This document shows, piece by piece, positions 18,483-26,400 of a DNA stretch of 35,016 nt. Position numbers and translations under genes: made by a program. The DNA is from Streptomyces sp. T39. Lineage in GTDB: Bacteria > Actinomycetota > Actinomycetes > Streptomycetales > Streptomycetaceae. The notes under the pieces were generated by a model that was not told where the DNA came from, did no database searches, and saw nothing but the letters and a program-made list of their open reading frames with translations. Position 1 is the stretch's first letter; each line of letters begins with the position of its first letter. The DNA lies in NCBI RefSeq assembly GCF_008042045.1, contig NZ_RDBP01000033.1:42919-77934 (forward strand). Direction: 5' to 3'.

Positions 18483-19276
18483 AGGTCGTCCTGTTCTGCG
18501 GCGGTTACGGGATGCGGATGCGGAGCGGTGCCGCGGACGACGTCCCCAAGCCGATGGCGATGGTCGGCCCCAGGCCGCTGATCTGGCACGTCATGCGCTA
18601 CTACGCGCACTTCGGGCACACCGAGTTCATCCTCTGCCTCGGCTACGGCGCGCACCACATCAAGGACTTCTTCCTCGGCTACGAGGAGACGACGTCCAAC
18701 GACTTCGTGCTGCGCGGCGGGCGGACCGAGCTGCTGTCCACCGACATCTCGGACTGGACCATCACCTTCGCGCAGACCGGCATCGAGTCGCCGATCGGGG
18801 AGCGGCTGCGCCGGGTGCGGCACCACCTGGACGGCGACGAGATGTTCCTCGCCAACTACGCCGACGTGCTCACCGACGCCCCGCTGCCGGAGATGATCGA
18901 CCGCTTCGCCCGGCGCGACGCCGGTGCGTCCATGATGGTGGTGCCGCCGCAGTCCTCGTTCCACTGCGTGGACCTCGGCGAGGACGGCCTGGTGGGGGGC
19001 ATCACCCCGGTGAGCGAACTGCCGCTGTGGGAGAACGGCGGCTACTTCGTGCTCCGCCAGGAGGTCTTCGACCACATCCCGGAGGGCGGGGACCTGGTCG
19101 CCGACGGGTGTGCGCAACTGGCCAAGCAGGGGCGGCTGGTGGCGCACCGGCACCGCGGGTTCTGGAAGCCGACCGACACCGTGAAGGAACGGGCCGCGCT
19201 CGACGACGCCTACGCCCGGGGCGACCGCCCGTGGGCCCTGTGGGAACACGACGACACCGCGGTGAGGTCCGCGTGA
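18479..19276 (+). CDS. Glucose-1-phosphate cytidylyltransferase-like nucleotidyltransferase (RfbF-like)
   Basis: A 265-aa single-domain nucleotidyltransferase. The nucleotide-binding N-terminus is VVLFCGGYGMRMR with K25 in VPKPM. The conserved MRYYAHFGHTEFILCLGY and FFLGYEETTSNDF segments and the GFWKPTDTVKER C-terminus are typical of glucose-1-phosphate cytidylyltransferases, which make CDP-glucose from CTP. The usual partner, CDP-glucose 4,6-dehydratase (RfbG), is not next door. Instead a PIG-L deacetylase, an SDR and a DUF4910 protein follow. The actual substrate may therefore be a different sugar phosphate. The ATG overlaps the methyltransferase stop, and its own stop overlaps the deacetylase start. 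Confidence 0.88.
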   Translation: MKVVLFCGGYGMRMRSGAADDVPKPMAMVGPRPLIWHVMRYYAHFGHTEFILCLGYGAHHIKDFFLGYEETTSNDFVLRGGRTELLSTDISDWTITFAQTGIESPIGERLRRVRHHLDGDEMFLANYADVLTDAPLPEMIDRFARRDAGASMMVVPPQSSFHCVDLGEDGLVGGITPVSELPLWENGGYFVLRQEVFDHIPEGGDLVADGCAQLAKQGRLVAHRHRGFWKPTDTVKERAALDDAYARGDRPWALWEHDDTAVRSA

Positions 19277-19920
19277 TCCGGCTCGGCGCCGGGCGGCTGG
19301 AACGGGTCGTGGCCGTGGGCGCGCACTGCGACGACATCGCCATCGGCGCCGGCGGCACCCTGCTGACGCTGTGCCGCGCGCGGCCGGGTCTCCGCGTCGA
19401 CGCGCTGGTGCTGTCGGGCGGCGGGGGCGAGCGGGAGCAGGAGGAGCGGGCCGCGCTCGCCGCCTTCTGCCCGGGTGCCGACCTGCGGCCGACCGTGCTC
19501 AAGCTGCCGGACGGCCGGATGCCCGCGCACTGGGAGGAGGCCAAGTCCGCGGTCGAGGAGCTGCGTGCGCGGACCGAGCCGGACCTGATCCTCGCCCCGC
19601 GCACCGAGGACGCGCACCAGGACCACCGCGGCCTGGCGCAGCTGATGACCACCGCGTTCCGCGACCACCTCGTGCTCGGCTACGAGATCGTCAAATGGGA
19701 CGGCGACCTCGGCCGCCCGGTGGCCTACCAGCCGCTGACGCCCCGGATCGCCGAGGAGAAGGTGCACCTGCTGCAGGAGCACTACCCCTCGCAGCGGCAC
19801 CGGCCCTGGTACGACCGGGAGGCCTTCCTCGGGCTGGCCCGGATCCGCGGGATCGAATGCCACGCGCGCTACGCCGAGGCGTTCGCCGTCACCAAACTCA
19901 CTCTCGACCTGGGGGAATGA
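19273..19920 (+). CDS. PIG-L/LmbE family N-deacetylase
   Basis: A 215-aa zinc hydrolase of the type that removes acetyl from N-acetylated sugars. The metal motif is AHCDD (17-21), a variant of the common AHPDD, followed by GAGGTL. The second motif is HQDH (115-118). The C-terminal YEIVKWDGDLGRP and HYPSQRHRPWY blocks are seen in the subgroup found in polysaccharide operons. It starts with GTG in a GTGA overlap with the cytidylyltransferase gene. Position in the operon suggests it acts on the sugar activated by that enzyme or on its amino derivative. It is cytoplasmic, with no signal peptide. Confidence 0.87.
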   Translation: MIRLGAGRLERVVAVGAHCDDIAIGAGGTLLTLCRARPGLRVDALVLSGGGGEREQEERAALAAFCPGADLRPTVLKLPDGRMPAHWEEAKSAVEELRARTEPDLILAPRTEDAHQDHRGLAQLMTTAFRDHLVLGYEIVKWDGDLGRPVAYQPLTPRIAEEKVHLLQEHYPSQRHRPWYDREAFLGLARIRGIECHARYAEAFAVTKLTLDLGE

Positions 19921-19923
19921 ACT

Positions 19924-20949
19924 GTGCGCGTACTGCTGACCGGACATCAGGGCTATCTGGGCACCGTGATGGCCCCGGTGCTCGCGGCCGCCGGGCACGA
20001 GGTCACCGGTCTCGACGCCGGCCTGTTCGCCGACTGCGTGCTGGGTCCGCGGCCCGCGGACCCGCCGGGGGCGCGGGTGGACCTGCGCGACGTCACGGCC
20101 GAGCACCTGGCAGGGGTGGACGCCGTGATCCATCTGGCCGCCCTGTCCAACGACCCGCTGGGGGCGCTGGCGCCGGATCTCACCTACGACATCAACCACC
20201 ACGCGTCCGTGCGGCTGGCCCGCCTCGCCCGCGACGCCGGAGTGCGGCGGTTCCTGTACGCGTCGACCTGCTCGGTCTACGGGGCCGCCGGCGGCGGCGG
20301 CCTGGTCGCCGAGGACGCCCCGCTGCGGCCGGTGACGCCGTACGCGGAGTCCAAGGTGCGGGTGGAGGACGACCTCCACGCGCTGGCCGACGGCGACTTC
20401 AGCCCCGTGTACATGCGCAACGCGACCGCCTTCGGCCACTCGCCCCGGCTGCGCGCCGACATCGTGCTGAACAACCTGGTGGGCCACGCGCTGCTGTCCG
20501 GCGAGGTGCTGGTGCTCTCCGACGGCACCCCCTGGCGCCCGCTGGTGCACGCCGCCGACATCGCCCGGGCCTTCACGGCCGCGCTGACCGCCCCGCGCGA
20601 GGCGGTGCACGACCTGGCCTTCAACATCGGCAGCGAGGTCAACAACGTCACGGTCGCCGAGATCGCCGGGCAGGTCGCCGAGGCGGTGCCCGGCTCCAGA
20701 GTGGTGATCACCGGGGAGAACGGCGCCGACCCGCGGTCGTACCGGGTGGACTTCTCCCGGTTCCGCGCCGCGATACCCGGCTTCGACTGCGAGTGGACGG
20801 TGAAGCAGGGCGCCCTCGAACTCGCCGACGCCTACCGGGAGCACGGGCTGACCCGGCAGGACTTCGAGCAGCGCTTCACCCGGCTGGCCGTGCTCCGCGC
20901 GGCGTCCGAGGCCGGCGACGTCGACGACACCCTGCGGTGGCGCCGGTGA
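19924..20949 (+). CDS. NAD(P)-dependent SDR epimerase/reductase
   Basis: A 341-aa extended short-chain dehydrogenase. It has the Rossmann motif GHQGYLG (7-13), the active-site strand STCSVYG (114-120) and Y140-x3-K144 (YAESK). The MRNATAFGHSPRLRADIVLNNLV block is typical of nucleotide-sugar epimerases and reductases. Where 4,6-dehydratases carry Asp-Glu (TDE), this protein has T115-C116-S117. It is therefore probably an epimerase or reductase and does not supply the missing dehydratase step. GTG 19924 lies three bases after the deacetylase stop, and the stop overlaps the DUF4910 start (GTGA). Confidence 0.87.
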   Translation: MRVLLTGHQGYLGTVMAPVLAAAGHEVTGLDAGLFADCVLGPRPADPPGARVDLRDVTAEHLAGVDAVIHLAALSNDPLGALAPDLTYDINHHASVRLARLARDAGVRRFLYASTCSVYGAAGGGGLVAEDAPLRPVTPYAESKVRVEDDLHALADGDFSPVYMRNATAFGHSPRLRADIVLNNLVGHALLSGEVLVLSDGTPWRPLVHAADIARAFTAALTAPREAVHDLAFNIGSEVNNVTVAEIAGQVAEAVPGSRVVITGENGADPRSYRVDFSRFRAAIPGFDCEWTVKQGALELADAYREHGLTRQDFEQRFTRLAVLRAASEAGDVDDTLRWRR

Positions 20950-22220
20950 CCACGCCCGGCGAGGAGATGCACGCCCTGGTGGAGCGGCTGTACCCGCTGT
21001 GCCGGAGCATCACCGGCGACGGTGTGCGCGCCACCCTGGACATCGTCGACGAGTACATCCCGCTGCGGACGCACGAGGTGCCGACCGGGACCCGGGTGCT
21101 CGACTGGACGGTGCCGGAGGAGTGGAACATCCGGGACGCGTACATCGCCGACACCGACGGCAACCGGGTCGTCGACTTCGCCGCGTCCAGCCTGCACGTG
21201 CTCGGCTACAGCGTGCCGGTGTCGGCGACCATGCCGCTGTCCGAGCTGCGCGGACACCTGCACACCCTGCCCGACCACCCGTCCTGGGTGCCGTACCGCA
21301 CCAGTTACTACCGGCGCGAGTGGGGATTCTGCCTGGCGCAGGAGACCCTGGACGCACTGCCGGACGGCGAGTACGAGGTGCGCATCGACTCCACCCTCAC
21401 CGACGGGCACCTCACCTACGCCGAGCACGTGGTCCCCGGACAGGTCGCCGACGAGGTGATCGTCTCCTGCCACGTCTGCCACCCCTCGCTGGCCAACGAC
21501 AACCTGGCCGGCATCGCGGTGGCCGTGTTCCTCGCCCGGGCGCTGGCGGAGCGGACGCCCCACTACACCTACCGGTTCCTGTTCGCGCCCGGCACCATCG
21601 GGGCGATCACCTGGCTGGCCCGCAACGCGGAGCGGATCGAACGGGTCAAGCACGGTCTGGTGCTGGCCTGCGCCGGCGACCGGGGCCGGCTGACGTACAA
21701 GCGGAGCAGACGCGGCGACGCGGAGATCGACCGGGTCATGCGGCATGTGCTGGCCGCGTCCGAACGGCCGCACCGCATCGACGAGTTCACCCCGTACGGC
21801 TACGACGAGCGGCAGTTCTGCTCGCCCGGGTTCGACCTCGGCGTGGGCTCGCTCAGCCGGACCCCGTACGCCGGCTACCCCGAGTACCACACCTCCGCGG
21901 ACAACCCGGACTTCGTCACCCCGGAGGCGCTGGCGGACACGCTCGCCGTCTGCCGCGAGGCGTTCGCCGTGCTGGACCGCAACCGGCGGTACGTGAACCT
22001 CAGCCCCTACGGCGAGCCGCAGCTGGGCCGGCGCGGGCTGTACGACTCGCTGGGCGGCCGCAGCGACGCGCAGCAGGCCCAGATGGCCATGCTCTGGGTG
22101 CTCAGCCTCTCCGACGGCGAGCACGGCCTGCTGGACGTCGCCGAGCGGTCCGGGCTCCCGTTCGACACCGTCGCCGACGCGGCCGACGCCCTGCACGGCG
22201 CCGGGCTGATCAAGGCGTGA
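20946..22220 (+). CDS. DUF4910-domain zinc aminopeptidase-like protein
   Basis: A 424-aa protein of the DUF4910 family: an M28-like aminopeptidase fold with an inserted domain and a C-terminal winged-helix region. Likely metal ligands are in HVCHPSLANDN (H176, H179, D185), in the DERQFCSPG region (E near 297) and in YHTSADN (H315). The N-terminus LVERLYPLCRSITGDG is the family hallmark. The last 40 residues (LLDVAERSGLPFDTVADAADALHGAGLI) look like a wHTH. It has no signal peptide. The biological role of the family is unsettled. It recurs in nucleotide-sugar operons, where hydrolysis of an amide on a sugar or amino-acid-linked intermediate is one idea. It starts at GTG 20946 in a GTGA overlap. 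Confidence 0.86.
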   Translation: MTTPGEEMHALVERLYPLCRSITGDGVRATLDIVDEYIPLRTHEVPTGTRVLDWTVPEEWNIRDAYIADTDGNRVVDFAASSLHVLGYSVPVSATMPLSELRGHLHTLPDHPSWVPYRTSYYRREWGFCLAQETLDALPDGEYEVRIDSTLTDGHLTYAEHVVPGQVADEVIVSCHVCHPSLANDNLAGIAVAVFLARALAERTPHYTYRFLFAPGTIGAITWLARNAERIERVKHGLVLACAGDRGRLTYKRSRRGDAEIDRVMRHVLAASERPHRIDEFTPYGYDERQFCSPGFDLGVGSLSRTPYAGYPEYHTSADNPDFVTPEALADTLAVCREAFAVLDRNRRYVNLSPYGEPQLGRRGLYDSLGGRSDAQQAQMAMLWVLSLSDGEHGLLDVAERSGLPFDTVADAADALHGAGLIKA

Positions 22221-22225
22221 CGCCG

Positions 22226-23557
22226 ATGACCACCGGAGGAGAGCAGGCGACGGCACCGGCGGCCGCGGGCGCGGACGCCCGTCGGAGCGCCACCCGGGCC
22301 GTCGTCGGCCGGCTGTCCTGGGGACTGGCCGACCAGGCGGCCTCCAGCATGACCAACTTCGCGGTGGGCATCTACGTGGCGCGTTCGCTCGGACTGGCCG
22401 CCTTCGGCGTGTTCAGCCTGGCCTGGGTGACCTACGGCGTGGTGCTCAACGTCTCCCGCGGAGTGGCCACCGACCCTCTCGTGGTGCGCTTCAGCGGCGT
22501 ACCCGACACACCCTGGCGCCGGGCGGTGGCCCGGTCGTCGGGCACCGCGCTCGGCGTGGGCGCCGCCACCGGCGCCGTGTGCCTGGCGGTCGGCCTCGCC
22601 CTCGGGGGCCGGGTGGGGCCCGCGTTCGTCTGCCTCGGCGTCATGCTGCCGGGGCTGCTGCTCCAGGACGCCTGGCGGTACGCGTTCTTCGCCGCCGGCG
22701 CCGGGCGGAAGGCGTTCGTCAACGACGTGGTGTGGGGCGTGGCGCTCGTCCCGGCGATGGTGGTGGCGGCCCGGGTGGGCAGCGTGGCCGCCTTCGTGCT
22801 CGCCTGGGGCGGGTCCGCCGCGGTGGCCGCCGTGTACGGCTGCTTCCAGTCCGGCATCCGGCCCCTGGCGGCAGGGGCGCGCGAGTGGCTGCGCGAGCAC
22901 CGCGACCTCGGCTACCGGTACCTCGTCGAGAACGTCAGCAACAGCGGCGCGAGCCAGCTGCGGGCCTACGGGCTCGGCGCGATCGTCGGGGTCGGCGCGG
23001 TGGGGGTGATCCGGGGCGCCGAGCTGCTGCTCGGCCCGTTCCTCGCCGTGCTGATGGGGCTGTCCCTGGTCACCGTCGCGGAGGCGGCACGGGTGCTGCG
23101 GCGCGCCCCGCACCGGCTGGGCCCGTTCTGCCTCCTGCTGGGCGGCGGGCAGGCCGCCGCCGCGCTGCTGTGGGGCGGGGCGCTGCTGCTGGTCCCGGAC
23201 CGGGCCGGGGAGTTCGTGCTCGGCGGCGTCTGGAGCGGCGCCTCGGAACTCGTCGTGCCGGTCACCGTCGGCGTCGCGGGCGCCGGCCTCGGCACCGGGG
23301 CGGCGGCCGGACTGCGCGCGCTCGGCGCGGCCCGGCGCAGCCTGCGCAGCCAGCTGTTCGCCTCCGCCTGCTACGTCGCCGGCGGGCTCGGCGGCGCGGC
23401 CGTGGCCGGTACGGCCGGCTCGGCCTGGGGCGTCGCCGCGGCGACCGTCTGCGGCTCGGCCGTGTGGTGGCTGCACCTGCGGTCCGCCCTGCGCGAGCAC
23501 CGGAAGGAAACCGTCCCGGACGTCGCGAGCGCCGGAAGGAAACCATCCCCGAAATGA
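22226..23557 (+). CDS. Polysaccharide flippase (Wzx/PST family)
   Basis: A 443-aa membrane protein with about twelve hydrophobic segments and the Wzx-like opening GRLSWGLADQAASSMTNFAVGIYVARSLGLAAFGVFSLAW. It would move undecaprenyl-linked repeat units across the membrane. It is the only flippase in the operon. Two starts are possible: GTG 22217 overlapping the previous stop (GTGA), or ATG 22226 three codons later; neither has a strong ribosome-binding site. I chose the ATG. The last 20 codons fall in an imperfect direct repeat that also reaches the next gene's leader, so the C-terminal tail (REHRKETVPDVASAGRKPSPK) may be recently changed. Confidence 0.85.
   Translation: MTTGGEQATAPAAAGADARRSATRAVVGRLSWGLADQAASSMTNFAVGIYVARSLGLAAFGVFSLAWVTYGVVLNVSRGVATDPLVVRFSGVPDTPWRRAVARSSGTALGVGAATGAVCLAVGLALGGRVGPAFVCLGVMLPGLLLQDAWRYAFFAAGAGRKAFVNDVVWGVALVPAMVVAARVGSVAAFVLAWGGSAAVAAVYGCFQSGIRPLAAGAREWLREHRDLGYRYLVENVSNSGASQLRAYGLGAIVGVGAVGVIRGAELLLGPFLAVLMGLSLVTVAEAARVLRRAPHRLGPFCLLLGGGQAAAALLWGGALLLVPDRAGEFVLGGVWSGASELVVPVTVGVAGAGLGTGAAAGLRALGAARRSLRSQLFASACYVAGGLGGAAVAGTAGSAWGVAAATVCGSAVWWLHLRSALREHRKETVPDVASAGRKPSPK
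23493..23549 (+). repeat. Imperfect direct repeat at the flippase 3' end and GT2 leader
   Basis: A 25-base unit beginning GCGAGC-CCGGAAGG occurs at 23493-23517 and 23525-23549, with 23 of 25 bases identical and a 32-base period. The period is not a multiple of three, so the duplication changes the reading frame of the flippase tail. It also doubles a GGAAGGAA purine run just upstream of the next gene. Confidence 0.85.
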
Positions 23558-23564
23558 GGACGCC

Positions 23565-24512
23565 ATGACCGACCGCCCCAGGCTGAGCATCGGCCTGCCC
23601 GTGTACAACGGCGAGGAGTACCTGGCCGAATCCTTCGACGCCCTGCTCGGCCAGACCTTCGAGGACTTCGAACTGGTCGTCTCCGACAACGCCTCGACCG
23701 ACGGCACCCAGGACATCTGCCGCCGGTACGCGGCCCGCGACTCCCGCATCCGCTACCTCCGGCTGCCCCGGAACATCGGCGCCGCGCCCAACCACAACCA
23801 TGTGTTCACCGAGTGCCGCGGCGAACTGTTCAAGTGGGCCTCGCACGACGACCTGTACGCCAGGGACCTGCTGCGGCGCTGCGTCGAGGCGCTCGACGAA
23901 CGGCCCGAGATCATCCTCGCCCACTCCGGCCAGGCCGTCATCGACGGCGACGGCCGGGTGAAGGTGCCCTACGAGTACGGGCTCGCCACCGACTCCCCGC
24001 ACGCCCCCGAACGCTTCCGCAGCCTGCTGTTCGAGCCCGGCGGGGACGACTTCTACGGGGTGATGCGGGCCGACGTGCTGCGCCGGGTGAAGCCGCACGA
24101 CAGCTACCACCACGCGGACCGCACCTTCGTCGCCGAGATCACCCTGCACGGGCCCTTCCACCAGGTGCCGGAGCTGCTGTACTTCCGCCGCGACCACCCC
24201 ACCCGCGCCGAGCGGGCGAACCCCTCCAAGCGCTCCCGCTGCGTCAACCTCGACCCGCGCCGGGCGGGCCCGCTGCACCCGACGCCCCGGCTGCTCGCCG
24301 AGTACGTCTGGGGCTTCGCCTCCGCGATCCGGCGGGCGCCGCTCTCCCCCGCCGACCGGCGGGAGTGCCGCCGCCACCTCGCCGCGTGGATGACCAGCAG
24401 GGCGAGGCCCGGCGCGGGCGAACGGGTCGAGGACCGCGCCCCCGTCGACCCGGCCCGCCTCGCCGTCTCCGTCGATGCCCTCGTCGCCGGACGTGAAGGG
24501 AGGCGGGCGTGA
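23565..24512 (+). CDS. Glycosyltransferase family 2 protein
   Basis: A 315-aa GT-A enzyme. It has the N-terminal donor-binding motif LSIGLPVYNGEEYLAESFDAL, VVSDNASTDGTQD, and a metal-binding SHDD near residue 95 (KWASHDDLY). The acceptor side has TFVAEITLHGPFHQVPELLYFRRDHP. It would add one sugar of the repeat unit in the cytoplasm. There is no C-terminal membrane segment, so it is not a synthase. The ATG start has GAGGA upstream. The stop overlaps the pyruvyl transferase GTG. With the two GT4 enzymes and the initiating transferase it suggests a repeat unit of about four sugars, if all act once. Confidence 0.9.
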   Translation: MTDRPRLSIGLPVYNGEEYLAESFDALLGQTFEDFELVVSDNASTDGTQDICRRYAARDSRIRYLRLPRNIGAAPNHNHVFTECRGELFKWASHDDLYARDLLRRCVEALDERPEIILAHSGQAVIDGDGRVKVPYEYGLATDSPHAPERFRSLLFEPGGDDFYGVMRADVLRRVKPHDSYHHADRTFVAEITLHGPFHQVPELLYFRRDHPTRAERANPSKRSRCVNLDPRRAGPLHPTPRLLAEYVWGFASAIRRAPLSPADRRECRRHLAAWMTSRARPGAGERVEDRAPVDPARLAVSVDALVAGREGRRA

Positions 24513-25735
24513 GGGCCGTCCGCGTCGGGGTGTTCGGCCTGCTCGGCTCCGGCAACCTCGGCAACGACGGATCGCTGGAGGCCCTCCTCGGCTGGCTCCG
24601 CGCCGAGCACCCCGACGCGGCCGTCGACGCGCTGTGCGGCGGCCCCGAGACCGTCACGGCCCGGTACGGCATCCCCGCGACGCGGCTGCACTGGTACCGC
24701 GGGGAGTACCGGACGGCGTCCCGGGTCCGTTCGATCGCGGCGAAGGGGGCGGGCAAGCTCGTCGACGTCGTCCGCACCGCCGCCTGGGTGCGCCGGCACG
24801 ACGTGGTGATCGTGCCGGGCATGGGCGTCCTGGAGGCCACCCTGCCGCTGCGGCCGTGGGGCTTCCCGTACTCGCTGTTCCTGCTCTGCGCGAGCGGCCG
24901 GCTGCTGCGCACCAAGGTCGCCCTGGTGGGCGTCGGCGCCGCCCCGATCGCCGCCCGCCCGACCCGGGCCCTGGTGCGCTGGTCGGCGCGTATGGCCGCC
25001 CACCGGTCGTACCGGGACACCCGTTCCCGTGACGCGATACGGGCGATGGGCGTGGACACCACACGCGACGAGGTCCACCCGGACCTCGCGTTCGCCCTGC
25101 CCGCGCCCCCGGCGGGCGCGGTGACGGGCGGCCCGCCCGGCACCGTCTGCGTCGGCGTCATGGACTTCCACGGCAGCGACGACGACCGCGCCCGGGCCGA
25201 GGGGATCCACCGCCGCTACCTCGACGGCACGACCCGCTTCGTCCGCGCGCTCGCCGAGGACGGCAGACCGGTCCGGCTGCTCACCGGCGACGCCTGCGAC
25301 GCACCGGTGGTCGCCGCGATCCTCGACGCGGTGGACTCGCCGCTGGTCACCGCCGCCGAAACGGCCTCGCTGGCCGACCTGATGAAGGAGACGGCGGCCG
25401 CCGACGCCGTGGTGGCGACCCGCTACCACAACCTGATCTGCGCACTGAAGGCCGGCACACCGACGCTCGCCCTCAGCTACGCGGCGAAGAGCGACGCCCT
25501 CATGGAACGGATGGGCCTCGGCGCGTACCGCCACCCCGCGGGCGAGGTCGACGCCGACCGGCTGCTCGCCCAGTTCCGGGAACTGGAGCGGAGTTCGGCA
25601 CAGGTGCGGCGGACCCTGACCGAGCGGAACCTGGTCACCGCCCGGCAGCTCGCGCACCAGTTCACCCTCCTGTCGGCGGCCCTGTTCCCGGCGGCCGCCC
25701 ACGCACACGTCCACGCCCAGCGGGAGACCCAGTGA
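24509..25735 (+). CDS. Polysaccharide pyruvyl transferase family protein
   Basis: A 408-aa protein of the CsaB/ExoV family, which puts a pyruvate ketal on a sugar using phosphoenolpyruvate. It shows the GLLGSGNLGNDGSLEALL N-terminus, VIVPGMGVLE, and the C-terminal ATRYHNLICALKAGTPTLALSY segment typical of the family. A pyruvate ketal adds negative charge and can anchor partner proteins. The GTG start overlaps the GT2 stop after AGGCGGGC. It ends in an Ala/His-rich tail (FPAAAHAHVHAQRETQ), and its stop overlaps the RmlC-like start. Confidence 0.85.
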   Translation: MRAVRVGVFGLLGSGNLGNDGSLEALLGWLRAEHPDAAVDALCGGPETVTARYGIPATRLHWYRGEYRTASRVRSIAAKGAGKLVDVVRTAAWVRRHDVVIVPGMGVLEATLPLRPWGFPYSLFLLCASGRLLRTKVALVGVGAAPIAARPTRALVRWSARMAAHRSYRDTRSRDAIRAMGVDTTRDEVHPDLAFALPAPPAGAVTGGPPGTVCVGVMDFHGSDDDRARAEGIHRRYLDGTTRFVRALAEDGRPVRLLTGDACDAPVVAAILDAVDSPLVTAAETASLADLMKETAAADAVVATRYHNLICALKAGTPTLALSYAAKSDALMERMGLGAYRHPAGEVDADRLLAQFRELERSSAQVRRTLTERNLVTARQLAHQFTLLSAALFPAAAHAHVHAQRETQ

Positions 25736-26283
25736 AAGCGACCGCCGTCCCGGCCATCGCCGGCGCGTACCTCTTCGAACCCACGCCGTACACCGACGAA
25801 CGCGGCTTCTTCTGCCGCACCTTCGACGCCGAGGTGATCCGCTCGGTGGGACTCGACCCGGACGCCTTCGTCCAGGACAGCATGTCCCGCTCCCTCCGGG
25901 GCGTAGTGCGCGGCCTGCACCTGCGCTCCGGCGCCGGCGAGGCCAAGCTGGTGCGCTGCTCGTACGGGCGGGTCTTCGACGTCGCCGTGGACCTGCGGGC
26001 CGACTCGCCGACCTACCTCGGCCGGGCCTTCGTCGAACTGTCCGGCGAGACGCAGACGACGCTGTACATCCCGGCGGGGTGCGCCCACGGGTTCCAGGCG
26101 CTGACGGAGACCGCCGACACCTCGTACCGGATCGACCGCCCGCACGACCCGTCCGAGGACGTGACGATCGCCTTCGACGACCCGGATCTCGCCATTCCGT
26201 GGCCCCTGCCGGTCACCTCGGTGTCCGACCGGGACCGCGAGGCACCGGGCCTCGCCGCATTCCTCAAGCACAGGGAGGGCTGA
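25732..26283 (+). CDS. dTDP-4-dehydrorhamnose 3,5-epimerase (RmlC) family protein
   Basis: A 183-aa cupin. It has RGVVRGLHLR with H63, KLVRCSYGRVFDVAVDLR, PAGCAHGFQ, Y132 in SYRID and D168 near the end, matching the family catalytic set of His, Tyr and Asp. True RmlC proteins epimerise dTDP-4-keto-6-deoxyglucose. No rmlA, rmlB or rmlD is seen in this window, so this one more likely works in the CDP-sugar module formed by the cytidylyltransferase, SDR and C-methyltransferase (inference). The GTG start overlaps the preceding stop. Its 3' end runs into the 30-base repeat array at the start of the aminotransferase gene. Confidence 0.88.
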   Translation: MKATAVPAIAGAYLFEPTPYTDERGFFCRTFDAEVIRSVGLDPDAFVQDSMSRSLRGVVRGLHLRSGAGEAKLVRCSYGRVFDVAVDLRADSPTYLGRAFVELSGETQTTLYIPAGCAHGFQALTETADTSYRIDRPHDPSEDVTIAFDDPDLAIPWPLPVTSVSDRDREAPGLAAFLKHREG

Positions 26284-26400
26284 GGCCGCCATGGGAACCG
26301 AACACCCCGCGGAGACGGCCGTGACCACCGGACACCCCGCGGAGGCCGCCGTGACCACCGAACACCCCGCGGAGACCGCCGTGACCACCGGACACCCCGC
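26281..26400 (+). repeat. Four tandem 30-bp units, each with a ribosome-binding site and in-frame start codon
   Basis: Units lie at 26281-26310, 26311-26340, 26341-26370 and 26371-26400. The last three differ from one another at only a few bases. The first, which spans the upstream stop and the gene's ATG, matches unit three at 25 of 30 positions. Each unit has GAGG or GGAG, about six bases, then ATG (26291) or GTG (26321, 26351, 26381), all in the aminotransferase frame. The protein therefore begins with a 10-residue repeat (TTGHPAEAAV, TTEHPAETAV). Confidence 0.95.

Noticed and set aside
26281..26400. Repeats read as a CRISPR array
   Set aside because: The units are directly tandem with no unique spacers, lie inside a coding frame, and no cas genes are near.
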